Below, one piece after another: positions 22,701 to 33,594 of a DNA stretch of 64,000 nt. The notes beneath the pieces were generated by a model that saw only the letters and a program-made list of their open reading frames with translations, did no database searches and was not told the origin of the DNA. A program made the translations under genes and the position numbers. Within the stretch, counting starts at the first letter, position 1; every line of letters begins with the position of its first letter. The stretch is from Trichobilharzia regenti (lineage: Eukaryota > Platyhelminthes > Trematoda > Strigeidida > Schistosomatidae): contig OX235262.1 in assembly GCA_944472135.2 (NCBI GenBank), forward strand, positions 55,958,440 through 56,022,439, written 5' to 3'.

Positions 22701-23517
22701 TTTACTAGAAAGTTTGTGTTATGCAATATTTGTGTGACATAGATCAAATTACTATCCACTGGTCATATGTAAATAGATAAAAGTTTTGTGATATGCACTG
22801 CTTGCATAAGATTAAAGATAATCAGAAAGTTACTTTAATCATAGTCGGTAAACACAGGTGACATAGAAAACAATTAATTAAACGTTTTGATTACGATTTA
22901 AAGCCGTTTTCGATATCTCTGAAGAAATTATAATAATAGCCTTATTCTAAACAGTTTCTTATCTTTGTTTTGGGATTTTCACATAAAGCAGTAACTACTA
23001 GTAATTCACGTGACATATTACTATCTGATCTGAAGCGAAAACCAGTCCCTTGGGATATTTATTCTTCGCCTTCTCCAAAGAAATGCACAGCACGATGTTT
23101 GAAAGCCAATTATGAAGAGCCAGGGGTACATAGTTTTTTCGGCCCAATGACATAATAATAGCTGGTAATTAGCTTTATTTCTAAGGCGGCAGCAGTTTGT
23201 ACTAAAAATCTCATAGATAGTAATCTCATATATTGAATATATTTTCACCCACGATTTTGCCTCTTCTCAAGTTTAGGAGAAACTTACGAATCAGTAAGTT
23301 GTAGATATTTTATGTACTCACGAGAATGTATAACATCATTAAGGTCATATTTAATAGATTGAAGCGAACTAAACAAGAGAAATTATATTCAACATAATGA
23401 TGAAGTATTTTGGTAGTTTAAGTTTAAAACAGCCTGCTAGAATTTATTCTAACTGTTGCCGTTAAAAGAAGTTTAGGAGAAAATATCCCTCTCTTATCTC
23501 ACCTATCTTTTTTTATT
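22701..23517. other. Nothing recognised
   Basis: A 61-codon plus-strand frame at 22,970-23,155 has no motif and no supported splice sites. Confidence 0.45.
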
Positions 23518-23748
23518 CCTTCAGGTTCCCAGTGGAATGTAGTTCCTCAAGCTAGAGGTTTGAACCTTCGGTAGCAGTAGTGTTTATTTTTACTGGATGG
23601 GGTTGCTAGCCTCGTGCCCAACCTGTCCTTTTTACCAGGTGTTTTATTACTGGCTTAGCAAGATAAAGAAGTGCTTCCGTAGCCTGGGATCGAACCCCAA
23701 GCTATGTGCATAGTCGGCGAGCGTCTTAACCGCTGTGCTACCGACGCT
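23518..23748 (-). mobile_element. SINE family W
   Basis: Minus-strand copy with a Z-type tRNA-like head (about 23,680-23,748), a body including the GGTTGGGCACGAGGCTAGCA block also present at 5,890-5,930, and a 3' end at 23,518-23,550 related to the RTE tail. Confidence 0.7.
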
Positions 23749-24439
23749 TATGTTTAATCAATAACTTCTTCATTCCACACCCCTATCTTTACATGTGTCT
23801 CTTTATGTCTAGTTTGACGTTAACCATTGTCTTCACATATATAATGGCGCAACAGTTTCTTGCCACAAGATTCTAACATAATCTAGTATCGTTTTCATTA
23901 TTAAGATAACTATCATGACTATCTGTATAAAAGTTGTCGTTATTGTTCATCGTTATCCGTAATAGAGCCGACAGTCATTATTATAACAAACTTATAATCT
24001 ATGATTTGAATTTGTGCTTAAAATGTTGGCTAGTTAGCAAAAATATTCTGTTCCAGTTCCTGTAGTCACATATAGTCATATATATACACGGAGGAAACAG
24101 CTCTCCAGTACTCCTAGGTGGTTTTCCAATGGTTCTTCAACTGATGTCATTCCGTGAGGAAATCCCCCAACCAATCAAAACAAAATCCCCTACAAAACCA
24201 GTACCTGAAAGTCAGATTGGATAAATTGATTTAAAATCATAACAATAACACAGTAATAATAACTGTATGACGTCTCAAGCAGAATTTACTACTCATTGTC
24301 ATATCATACACACCACTCCATAACTCGTTTTATATAGATTTATCCTCCCCTCGTTATTTTTTTTTTCAGTTTTCTATATACCAGGTAGAGAAATTGCGTC
24401 TTTTCGATTTCATGTGTTTGTTGTTGGTGGAGAGAAACT
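23749..24439. other. Mostly unassigned, with a family X 3' scrap
   Basis: About 24,095-24,205 is the plus-strand 3' end of a family X SINE (GAAACAGCT...CAGTACTCC, then the tail). The rest shows nothing. Confidence 0.5.
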
Positions 24440-24893
24440 TTCTTTTGTTTGGACACCATTGACTAGTGTGACGTGTCTAGTCCTTTCTTTGGTGCAGACT
24501 GAATTCTATCAGTCAGGTTTTGCAATGTGGCCACCATTCTAGGTAGCTCGTCATCATGTTGCACATTGATTTGATGATATTAGATAGTTGAGGCAATCGG
24601 CAGGAGGCCTTAAACCTAGGTTTCATGCTAGATGGCACTCATCAGCAAGGGGTATCTGCAGCCCTGAAGGTCTACGGTCCATTACAGTCCTACCGGAGGT
24701 CAATCGCCAGCCTAAATAGCTCAGTTGCAACGTCTCTGATTGTAACACTGGGTGACGCGGGTTCGTATCTCTGAAGGGGAATGAGTTCTTTCAAGGTTGC
24801 AGATACACCTTACTGTCGAGTGCCAACTAGCATGAAACCTCGGTCAGACAAGGCTTCCTGTGGCCGATTGCCTCTAACTATCTAATATCATCA
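24440..24893. mobile_element. SINE family V with inverted flanks
   Basis: A tRNA-like unit (box A about 24,716, box B GCGGGTTCGTATC about 24,757) lies between inverted arms of roughly 100 bp, about 24,568-24,685 and 24,788-24,893, which are imperfect reverse complements. The left block 24,445-24,510 is shared with 21,070-21,130. Confidence 0.65.
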
Positions 24894-25066
24894 GAAACTT
24901 TATTTATCGAATCAACACTGAATACGTGCATTTGGAATGATGCACCACAATCAAATGAACTGTAGTCAAGATTTGACAGAATAGTTCTAAAAGATTTGGG
25001 CGCCGAGTGAGAAGTAGACATTTGTAAAAAATTATATTTGTATAATCTCAGCGATATTGAAATGAG

Positions 25067-25118
25067 TAATTCCAACGTTTCGTTCGGCAATCTGGTCCGA
25101 ACTTCTTCAGGGAAATTA
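25067..25118 (-). ncRNA. PLE-type hammerhead, repeat 1
   Basis: On the minus strand, CUGAAGA is followed by one extra A, then a 6-bp stem II (GUUCGG/CCGAAC), GAAAC, a 2-bp no-loop stem III and a GUU site. Stem I is UAAUUUCC/GGAAUUA with a bulged U. The extra A beside the core may reduce activity. Confidence 0.65.
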
Positions 25119-25865
25119 ATCGAAATTAACATAACAGAGGTTTATATATAAAAGGAACATCTCTTATTTTTAAAAACACTTTGTCCAATCATGAGTCATA
25201 AAACAGGCATCAACATGTACAATAAACAAAATTGTATGAGTTGTGATCAAAATTTGACCTCAGATTTACAAATATTGATCTACCTTTGTTAAACACTTTA
25301 AACACAGTGTGTATGTGTGCGGATAAACAGTTGTAAAACAATGTCTTAACGTCTCCATAAGTAGATATAGACAGTCAGGAACTTTGATCAAGTATTATTA
25401 GTTAGTGATACATATCCATTCTTATTTATTAATCAGGATTTCCTATGCGTCAGCTAACATCACACCTTCATGTCTGTTCAAACTGTTAGTATCTAGAATC
25501 TTATGATTAGACGTATTTTCAAAATTATGGTGTTTAGGATTAGAGTTTAGTTGAAGCACCCTGTCAAACTCATGACTTTGTCTTCTTTCTGAAAATTGAG
25601 CTGATTTATTCGACCTACTGGAGTTGTCAGTTGACTGGACAGCTACGGATTTAGGGTACGCATTCTGTTGCAGACAACGGAGAGTGGAAACACGATGATT
25701 GTGCCAATTACATAGTTTCTTTGTTAATTTAATTCGATTGCAAAATAAATCAAATGAACTGTAGTCAAGATTTGACAGAATAGTTCTAAAAGATTTGGGC
25801 GCCGAGTGAGAAGTAGACATTTGTAAAAAATTATATTTGTATAATCTCAGCGATATTGAAATGAG

Positions 25866-25917
25866 TAATTCCAACGTTTCGTTCGGCAATCTGGTCCGAA
25901 CTTCTTCAGGGAAATTA
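25866..25917 (-). ncRNA. PLE-type hammerhead, repeat 2
   Basis: Identical to the motif in repeat 1, 799 bp away. Two sites in the same orientation would release a unit-length RNA if active. Confidence 0.65.
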
Positions 25918-26240
25918 ATCGAAATTAACATAACAGAGGTTTATATATAAAAGGAACATCTCTTATTTTTAAAAACACTTTGTCCAATCATGAGTCATAA
26001 AACAGGCATCAACATGTACAATAAACAAAATTGTATGAGTTGTGATCAAAATTTGACAAATCAAAATTTTTACAGATGCACCACATACACTGTCTATGGA
26101 AAAATTAAATCAAAATCAGAGGTGAGTAGGACTATATAGAACAAGCTCTGAATTCATATGAATACACTAATATGGCTGTGAACAATTAATTATCTTCGTA
26201 ACATCATCCAGTAATAAGTCTTCTTCCCAGTGTTTTAAAC

Positions 26241-27540
26241 TTGTCTAATATGGAATCGTATGTTTCCACACTGCTTCAATTCTCCTCCCACGAAAATTCA
26301 CTTTAAACAAACAGATTTAGGTTATTCACCGAAATTTATGTAGAAGATCATAGTGAAAAGAGGACTATGCATGTACTTGTTCCATTGTAATCTGGAATCA
26401 GCAACTTCGGTGTACAGTGTTTCTTATTTGAATATTACTGAATGATTACCAGAAAATTAAGTGTTCAGCATAGTTCGTTGTTAAATTCAGTCCATAAAAA
26501 TGCAAATTCAAATATGCAGGTTAGCGTGGGCTCATAAACAGACATGCGTTTCCTCAAAAGGCAAAGATTTTAGATGGGACAGGATTTCTCGAAGACTGAC
26601 TTCCAACAGAAGACAGTTTACTGAAATATCTTACTCCGATCTTTGGTTTTGGTCAAGTCAGGAAAGCCATCCAACTATATTTGCTTAGTGTGAAATTGTG
26701 AAAGAAATATCAGGTTTGCATCATCATCATTCTATTTCACCGGTTCTCATCGGCTGCGAACGACCTGAAATACAATTGTTATAAATAATGACATTTTATA
26801 CTTCATTGTTTGGAAGGTAACAGAGAAAACATTATAAGATGAAGGCATTCGGAATATACATATCACAATTTTTAGTTTAAATTACCGTCAATTTATATGC
26901 TATCAAACTATGAAAAAGGTGGGGTTGAGAGAAGACAGAAAACAGAAAAATCTAATAAACGGTGTTAGCTTGTCCATCAAAATAGCAACTCATCAAATTG
27001 AAAACTTGCTTAGTGAACTGAGCTCACTAGTGTGTATGACTAATCAGTTTAATGAAAGTAATAAGGTTATCAAGTCAGTGAGAGATTGACTACACTCTCT
27101 ATCTGTATGCATAAGTTTGGTCTCAGACGTTTGACTGCAATCTTAGTAGATTCGCTGTCCCTTGCAGGTTTAATATTTTGAAGGATTTGGAAATCTCGAC
27201 AAAATAACCTGTATCCACAAGGTGTCTGGTAATTGCACTTTGTAAATATCTGCTTCCTTTTAGGCATAAGTTTCTTGAAATATGCTTTAAAAACCGGATA
27301 GAAGCCCTTCTCTCTCTGTCCTTCCAGTATTATTTTCTACTGACTTTCTAACTCGAATATATCATGGGATGTCTAGCAGTGCAAACTATTCTTATATGAG
27401 CCGCTTATCATAAGCGAATTGTGGATTGGTATGAAATAAAGCAAGAGATATGTGAGGTAATCATACTAACTCCATGTGCTTAGGTTAATTTTGTATTTCC
27501 CATCGGTTGATTTTACTGGAGTGAAATTTTTAGTCTTTTG
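26241..27540. other. Nothing recognised
   Basis: Short open frames (60-65 codons) on both strands show no domain. No repeat family placed. Confidence 0.5.
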
Positions 27541-27572
27541 TTACCTAGGTGGCCTAGTGGATAAGTGAACAA

Positions 27573-27643
27573 GACCTCATGGTGTAGCGGTTGGCACTCT
27601 GGACTCTGAATCCAGCGACCCGAGTTCGGGTCTCGGCGAGTCC
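27573..27643 (+). pseudogene. tRNA-Gln(CTG)-like sequence
   Basis: The D arm, anticodon arm (stem CTGGA/TCCAG, loop with CTG at 27,606-27,608) and T arm (CCGAG/CTCGG) are all well formed. The acceptor stem pairs poorly, only with a bulge and mismatches. Its position inside a SINE suggests a pseudogene or SINE head, though a functional gene cannot be excluded. Confidence 0.65.
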
Positions 27644-27663
27644 TCAAGCTAAGCACTTTAAAA

Positions 27664-27850
27664 AGTGTGCATCGGTGGCACAACGGTTAGGACTCTTACC
27701 GACCATGCACATGGTCTGGGGTTCGATACCCTGCTGACGCACACCCAATATCAGTGGTCGGCCTGCAAAATTGGACTACCGGTATCACATGCTGAAAATT
27801 CTATACTTGAACTTAAAATTCGGTGTTGAGTCAAGCTATAATAAAAAAGG
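27664..27850 (+). mobile_element. SINE family Z
   Basis: tRNA-like head (box A GTGGCACAACGG, box B GGGTTCGATACCC) followed by a body of about 110 bp and an A-rich end. Inserted within the Sm-alpha-like SINE. Confidence 0.75.
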
Positions 27851-27907
27851 TTGGGTTGGATTCGAGTCTCATTTAGAGCACCACCAATTAATGGGCAATG
27901 TGGGTGC

Positions 27908-27951
27908 ATCCAGATGATGTGTCCTAAGTAGAATGAAATGTGCTTTTTGAC
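27908..27951 (+). ncRNA. Sm-alpha-type hammerhead relic
   Basis: AUCCA and GAAAUGUGC remain. The core is AUGAUGU with A at position 3 and A9 lost. Stem II and stem I partners are damaged. Inactive. Confidence 0.65.
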
Positions 27952-27970
27952 TTCACTGCTAGTCCACATC

Positions 27971-28239
27971 TGCCAAATAATATTTGCTGCATTCTATCTT
28001 TCATACATGTATATTCACTGAGGCTAGACGAACAGTGATACTCTTCTAAAACGGGGAAAAATTAACAACACTGTTATTGCTATGATAGTAGATTCAGATT
28101 ATCCTTTTTACTTGGGTAAGTTAGCATGTATTTATATCATGCCTTCCCAGAAATAAGAAAATTGAATAGTATAAAAGGATAAAGCAATGAATATGGTTAT
28201 TTATTCTGTCACCGTCAAAGTTTGATCAAGATTTTCAGT
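27971..28239. other. Nothing recognised
   Basis: AT-rich, no feature seen. Confidence 0.5.
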
Positions 28240-28910
28240 AGGTCTTTGATGTGGATGGGCAACATCAGACTGACGAAGCGATTTCTACTAGAAGAATTTC
28301 CATGTCAGAGAGTTTGACACTGTCTTTAAAAGTATGCATCTACTAGGCATGGATAGCTAACAGCTAAAAAAATGATCTTCTTAAAAACCGAATAAACTGA
28401 GATATGTGGACATTATGTGAATTAATTCTCATATTTTGTATATGATTTGAAATTACTGTAACGACTGAGTCGATTTTCCTGTGTAAGGTTGCTAGCACTA
28501 CATTCAGCCTTCTCTCGTGCTCACTGCTTATGTGTTGTTAGTAAACTAAATGAGGTTTAGGGACTTAGCATGTCAAAAAGACGTATCCGGAAGGCTTCAG
28601 AGTTTTATCAGCAGATGTATTTGATTGATAACGAAGATCAGACAGCCGGTTGGGAAGAATAAACGAGCAACAAAGAACTCTGGTGGCTTATTGCTTAACA
28701 AATACGTGGAAGAAAATGGATTTGGACAGGATATACACTAGGAAAATACTCAACCGACATCACGCGTTGCTAGATGGAATTCGAAGAGGAAGCAACGATT
28801 TGCGCTTGGATGCTAAGGTGAAATGAAGGAGATTATGTGGAAAGAAAATGAGACTGTACCAACAGAAGGCAAGGGCCAGGCAACAGATCGTTTATTAAGG
28901 AAATCAACGC
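28240..28910 (+). mobile_element. RTE LINE 3' fragment
   Basis: About 28,575-28,905 matches the RTE C-terminal region (equivalents of LIDNEDQ, KELW, RKWIWTGYTL, STDITR). The weaker match upstream (EFDTVFK near 28,315) suggests an internally deleted copy. No intact frame. Confidence 0.6.
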
Positions 28911-30035
28911 GTACTTATATATATTTTCATGTTCATTATTATAGCTTATTCAAGCAAACAAACACGGTCTTATGATTGATTGTTTCTCACAGAAAGTTAA
29001 CCTTGCATCTCTTTGTGACTGTTTCTTGAATGTCAGATCATCTATATGCTAACTGTGTCCGCCTACGCAAAATCTGCTGTGGTCGGTTGTTGAATCAGCC
29101 TCGGTTCATATTTTCCTCACGACCAATATTGGGGACATAAACACTGACGTAAAATACTGTCTACTAATTTTGGCTAGTAGGCAGCTCTCACCACAAAAGC
29201 TTACGGGCGATCTTGGATACATATATATATATATATTTCAAGTATGAGAAAATGCTGATGCCACCCGCCTCAGAAATGTATTCGCAAATGTATTGAAACT
29301 GTGCAATGTAAGTGAAAAATAGGTTTACCTACCAGGGGAGATCTCGAAAAGCGGTGATTATAGTGAGGATGTTATAAAATTGTCCCACTATGTAAAGTGA
29401 CTGTAGACAAGTGATGATGGCAAAACATTTCAACCTCTCAGCCTCTAAAGGGACTATCTGTAGTGTGCATGTTTTTGTGTCTGCCTACTGTAGCAAACCC
29501 AGGGGTTTCTACCGCTGAAACTCTACCTACAAAATGTTTGGATATAAGTCATATTCAATGGAATTTTCTAAAATCGTATCCAGGGTATGAAAAACTGTGA
29601 GTTATTTAGACGCGGTTTGACCGCGTTACTGTCTACATGTTGGTTGCAAGCATATAAATTTCATGTACTGAAATCTGTACTGAAATGTCACCATTATAAG
29701 AAGAAAAAAATAATTGGAGGTTTATTTTTTGTAACAGCCGTTCTTCATTGTGAAACAGATTAGTTTTACGAAGACTCCATGATGTTTTTGCTTAGTTACG
29801 AAGAATGTTTGAGGTTATTTAAACGGAGGTTGTGGCCGCTTTCAGTCTCTCGACATCATGACGTAGTGATAATTTAAATATGTGTTTTGTTACAATGATA
29901 TTAGTTAGTTTATATAATGTAAAAGGAGACTTTGTCTGTTGCAATTCAAAAGTATCTTCACACTTATATCCTGCTAGTTGAGTCTTTTGACTTCTTGTCA
30001 GTTCATTATTTCACTGTAATACCAAAAGAAAGCAT
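28911..30035. other. Nothing recognised; TA repeat
   Basis: A short TA microsatellite lies at about 29,219-29,236. No gene or repeat family identified. Confidence 0.5.
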
Positions 30036-30905
30036 TCAACTTTTACGTCAATGACAAACACTTCACTGTCTGATTAATTTGCTCATTGAGGCGTTTAAAG
30101 TGGATACAGGTGTAGGACAAGGCTAACTAGTACCATCGATGATATTCCTAATTATAATCGACGGTATCATGCGAAATACATTTATGACAGCGAATGCAAG
30201 AAGACGTTGGACCAATAAGAAGGCTCTAGAAGTCGTGGACTCCAAGGACGATTTATGAAAAATCTCATACAAGTCTGGAGGCATCCAGGCGAAAACTGAC
30301 CGAAAAGATGGAAATTCAGGTGAACCTTAAGAAGACAGAGGTGATGAAAATATATAACCAGTCACGACTGTAAGCACCAATGACAATCAACAGCGGAGGT
30401 CCAAAAAAAACCAATTCCGTCACTTATCCGGGTAGCATTGGTTCAACTACGGAGTGCAGTACAGCTAGGGATGTCGAGACCAGAATCATTTTGAAAATAT
30501 TCTCCATTCAACACAAAGTGAAATATTCGGGATCTCAACGACAATATCAAATCACTTCTTCAATATGGGTCAGAAACTCGACCCTCGTGTCATGAGATAT
30601 TTATCAACAGCTGCCCTGTTCACTGACTCCATACTGAGGACTGAATGGCCAGCCAGAATGAATTAGCAACATGAAACTTTGGAAACAAAACAATCAACAA
30701 TCCACTGATGAAGAAATATGCCGAATGAAGTGGAGCAAGATTGAGAACACTCTAAGGAGACTGTCGAGTTGAACTATGGGGGCGGGGGGGGGGAAACAAC
30801 GAATCGAGCATCCGTGGGAGACATAGAAAACAGCAGGAAGGAGGTAAAAATGAAGATGTGTTGCTGAAGCCCTATATCTTACTCAGAAAGCAAGAGAATA
30901 ATTAT
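30036..30905 (+). mobile_element. RTE LINE 3' half
   Basis: Reads from the RT palm (GVGQG, then MIFLIIIDGIM in one frame near 30,140-30,170) through a FADD-equivalent DSKDDL near 30,238 without the 4-nt insertion, to a tail near 30,880-30,905. A G-rich run (about 30,779-30,792) lies within it. Confidence 0.75.
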
Positions 30906-31964
30906 GTCGTTTGCACTGAGTGTTAGTAGTATTTCAAATCCTGATATAACTGAGACCTTCATTCCACCTCTGAAGCATCACTCGAAAAATCTGCCTACCG
31001 AAGGTTATCCTAAATATACTCACCATCAGGTCATAAATAATTTTTATAAGGGTAAAACAAGAAGCATATACTAAGGATTTACTTATGATAGATAGTATGC
31101 AATGAAAATGTCTCTCAGACTTAGAGAATAACTTAACTCTTTGTTCTGTATTTAGAAAGCTCTGTAGGCTTTAATAATCTTCTACACTCTTCTATAAAAA
31201 GATTAACCATTTTTAATTAGGTTTCTGTTTTTCACTTATTTGAAAAAAAAATTTAATAATCACAAAGAATAATGAATAATTTTGTTAATTCAACTGAAAT
31301 AAATTAAATTCAATGTTCAATATAGAAAGAAAAATGGCTAAACCGAAAACTGATGCACTGATTTATGTTTAGTTTTTATATGAATTCAAGTGAATCTTTT
31401 GCGCTCTGTTAAACGAGAATAAAAGCTTTTAATTTTTTGCACGATATATACATATATGTATATATATATATATTCACTGAAAATGATCACTTTAACGTCA
31501 TGGTAAACTAAATGATTTTATGAATAAACTGGATTTTTTTTAAGGTATGTGCTATTTTAGTTTCAGTTTTCGTGACTTCTTCTATTACATTGTTTCCTAC
31601 AGAACTGCAGTGGATACATTTACTAAAGTTAGCTCAAAATCTATTTGCACTAGTTGTTAGATGGTTGTAAGCCACTGTCAGGATGTGTAAGGACCTAGAT
31701 TTTGAGCTTGCTGTTACTGGCCAGTAATGTGAATTTACAGCGTTGAAGGGACGAATGTTTTCTGTGAGACTCTAACTGGGATCACTCAGTGAGTTATTTG
31801 TGCTCAGGACTGAGGACATATTGATTAGTCATTAGGGAGTTACCAATGCCAGGTATCTAATCAAAATATGTATGAAACTTGGGGACTGTGATTATATATA
31901 ATTTCATATTATTTTCTCGATTATCAAAGTATGGGATTTGTGGGATTTTCAGCTTAATTTCAGA
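30906..31964. other. AT-rich, microsatellites only
   Basis: A TA/CA-type repeat at about 31,443-31,474. No gene or known family otherwise. Confidence 0.5.
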
Positions 31965-32290
31965 TAAAGTGTCATGAACAAACAGCAATTATAAAGATCA
32001 CTGAAAACTTGGAAGCAATTTATAGCTGTTTCGACCTACTTTGGGACTGATAAACAGTGTGCACCCAGAAACTCACCTGGGATCGAACTCGGGCCTTCAG
32101 TTTACGATGCCAGACTCGTTGATCATTCAACCACCTGGGTTGGAATTCATTGATTTGTGAGTTCTAATTTTGTCACTTCATGGTGTAGTGCTGCACTCAG
32201 ACAATGCCTTTTCTGAGTATCCAATTCAGCTTAGGATAGTGGACCCCGACGGTCATGACTTTCCATTGCAGCTTCGGGGTATCCATCCAG
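31965..32290 (-). mobile_element. SINE family X, degraded
   Basis: Minus-strand copy with a tail, a hammerhead relic (about 32,015-32,065), a tRNA-like unit (GGGATCGAACTC on + at about 32,081) and the 5' block. Confidence 0.6.
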
Positions 32291-32349
32291 CAGACATCAG
32301 TGAGCTGTTGTTAGTGAGGACAGAGCTATATCACTAGTTAACAAAAGTT

Positions 32350-32545
32350 TGAATTCACAGGTTACTGAATCCCAGCCCAAGTGCATGAATAGTTAACTAG
32401 CCTAATTTCGTTATCTGATGATCCTGCATTCGATTCCTAGTGAGGTCATTGGCAAGCACTGTTGAAGAGTCCCGGGGTAAAATGCTACCCAGTGCTCCCT
32501 AATTTCTAATAATCTTTGCATCTAATGTTGATTCCTGATGCAAAA
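32350..32545 (+). mobile_element. SINE family X-like relic
   Basis: Plus-strand tRNA-like remnant (box B GCATTCGATTCC near 32,427) and a hammerhead relic near 32,458-32,505 with UUGAAGAGUCCC. Very decayed. Confidence 0.45.
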
Positions 32546-32589
32546 TCTAATATATATACATATATATATGTTTGACCTCACAATTATTG

Positions 32590-32790
32590 CTGGGTATTAG
32601 GTCAAATACATTGTTTAGTGGGCTTCACAAGATCGCTTAATGGGCATAATTTATTTCTAAGTGAGTTTGTGAGTTTGAATGCTACTTTTATTCCTACCTT
32701 GTTATGAATTCTACGCAAAGTTTCGGAGGTTCCCTGTTGACATGCTAGGATAACTAATGTTTCGTATTCCGAATCATGTATGTTCATCAC
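32590..32790 (-). mobile_element. PLE fragment, linker to GIY-YIG start
   Basis: Minus-strand frame containing GTSETLRRIHNKVGIKVAF and RNKLCPL, homologous to residues about 218-250 of the PLE 1 frame. Confidence 0.75.
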
Positions 32791-32894
32791 TTATATCATA
32801 GAAAAATATTATTTTTAATTTTTGTTTTACAGCTTCCTGTGTACTTCCTAATTACTTTATTGGGGTAATCGTTGAGTGTTAAAGCAGTAGGCTA

Positions 32895-33360
32895 TCGTTA
32901 TTTGGATTGGCAGAGCACTAAAAGCTATTGACCCCAACAAAGTAAAGAATGTGGGAATAAAGCTCATCAATAGCATTACATGCAGTTGCACACAGTCATT
33001 CAGTGAGGTGGGACAAAATCACAGTATCGAAATCTAATGTGAGAGGTTGGATGGAGAGATTAAAAATTGGAGTTATGTCCTTTGATGTCACAGCATTATA
33101 TGCTTCAACTATTGAAAGAAACTATGAAACAACTACTCTATGGCGTTGAGAACGCAAAAACGCAATATTCAGCTTGGTTGGGACTCATAGAATTATGCCT
33201 TACAACATACTTTCAGTTCAATAGTGAAATGTACGAACAGATAAAGTGAATTCCAATGGGATCGCCCATGCAAAGATTAGAATTAATAGACCTACCTATA
33301 ATTAAACCAAAACTCTCGGTATGTTACGTTGACGTATTGTTTATCCAGCGGATAAATTAT
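32895..33360 (+). mobile_element. PLE fragments joined tail to RT
   Basis: About 32,925-33,062 is a PLE C-terminal tail (ALHAV, SNVRGWMERL). It is followed directly by RT sequence: SFDVTALY at 33,081, FNSEMYEQIK..IPMGSPM at about 33,220-33,270, YVDVLF at about 33,328. The tail-then-RT order implies a tandem or rearranged copy. Confidence 0.7.
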
Positions 33361-33594
33361 TATGAAATCGTGGATCTAGTCCTTAGATTCGACATTCAGT
33401 GACTTCAATCAGCCACGTAGCAAACTGACTTCTTTGCAAACTCATTTCTTCTTCCGTGTTGCATAATTTCTGATTTTGTCTGAGAGCGACAAAACTACCA
33501 GTGATGCGTCACGTCGTTTTGTGAATCACTACGTATCTAATTCTTGCCTGGTTTTAAACTTTTTATCAGACTAACAAAAGTTTAAGGATAAAAA

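Larger units (their letters stand above)
24950..26074 (-). mobile_element. Non-autonomous PLE derivative with 310-bp repeats
   Basis: A 1,125-bp insertion bounded by an 11-bp duplication GATGCACCACA (24,939-24,949 and 26,075-26,085). Two direct repeats, 24,950-25,258 and 25,749-26,057 (period 799 bp), appear identical and each contains a PLE-type hammerhead. Between them is 490 bp. A minus-strand frame, 25,931-25,443, runs from the second repeat into the middle and resembles only the N-terminal part of PLE proteins (LTKKLCNWHNHRVSTLRC). Reverse transcriptase and GIY-YIG are absent, so it must be mobilised in trans. Identical repeats plus a clean duplication suggest recent insertion. It resembles the retrozyme idea (ribozyme-bearing terminal repeats, no polymerase), but built from PLE sequence. 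Confidence 0.85.
24894..26240 (+). mobile_element. PLE 3' end split by a small PLE derivative
   Basis: 24,894-24,949 and 26,075-26,240 together form one plus-strand PLE 3' end, equivalent to about 10,805-11,010 in PLE 1, interrupted by the insertion 24,950-26,074. Confidence 0.75.
27541..27970 (+). mobile_element. Sm-alpha-like SINE interrupted by tRNA-like sequences
   Basis: The Sm-alpha-like head starts at about 27,545 (GTGGCCTAGTGGATAA), and its T arm and hammerhead resume at about 27,851-27,965. In between lie a Gln-tRNA-like sequence and a family Z SINE. Confidence 0.7.
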
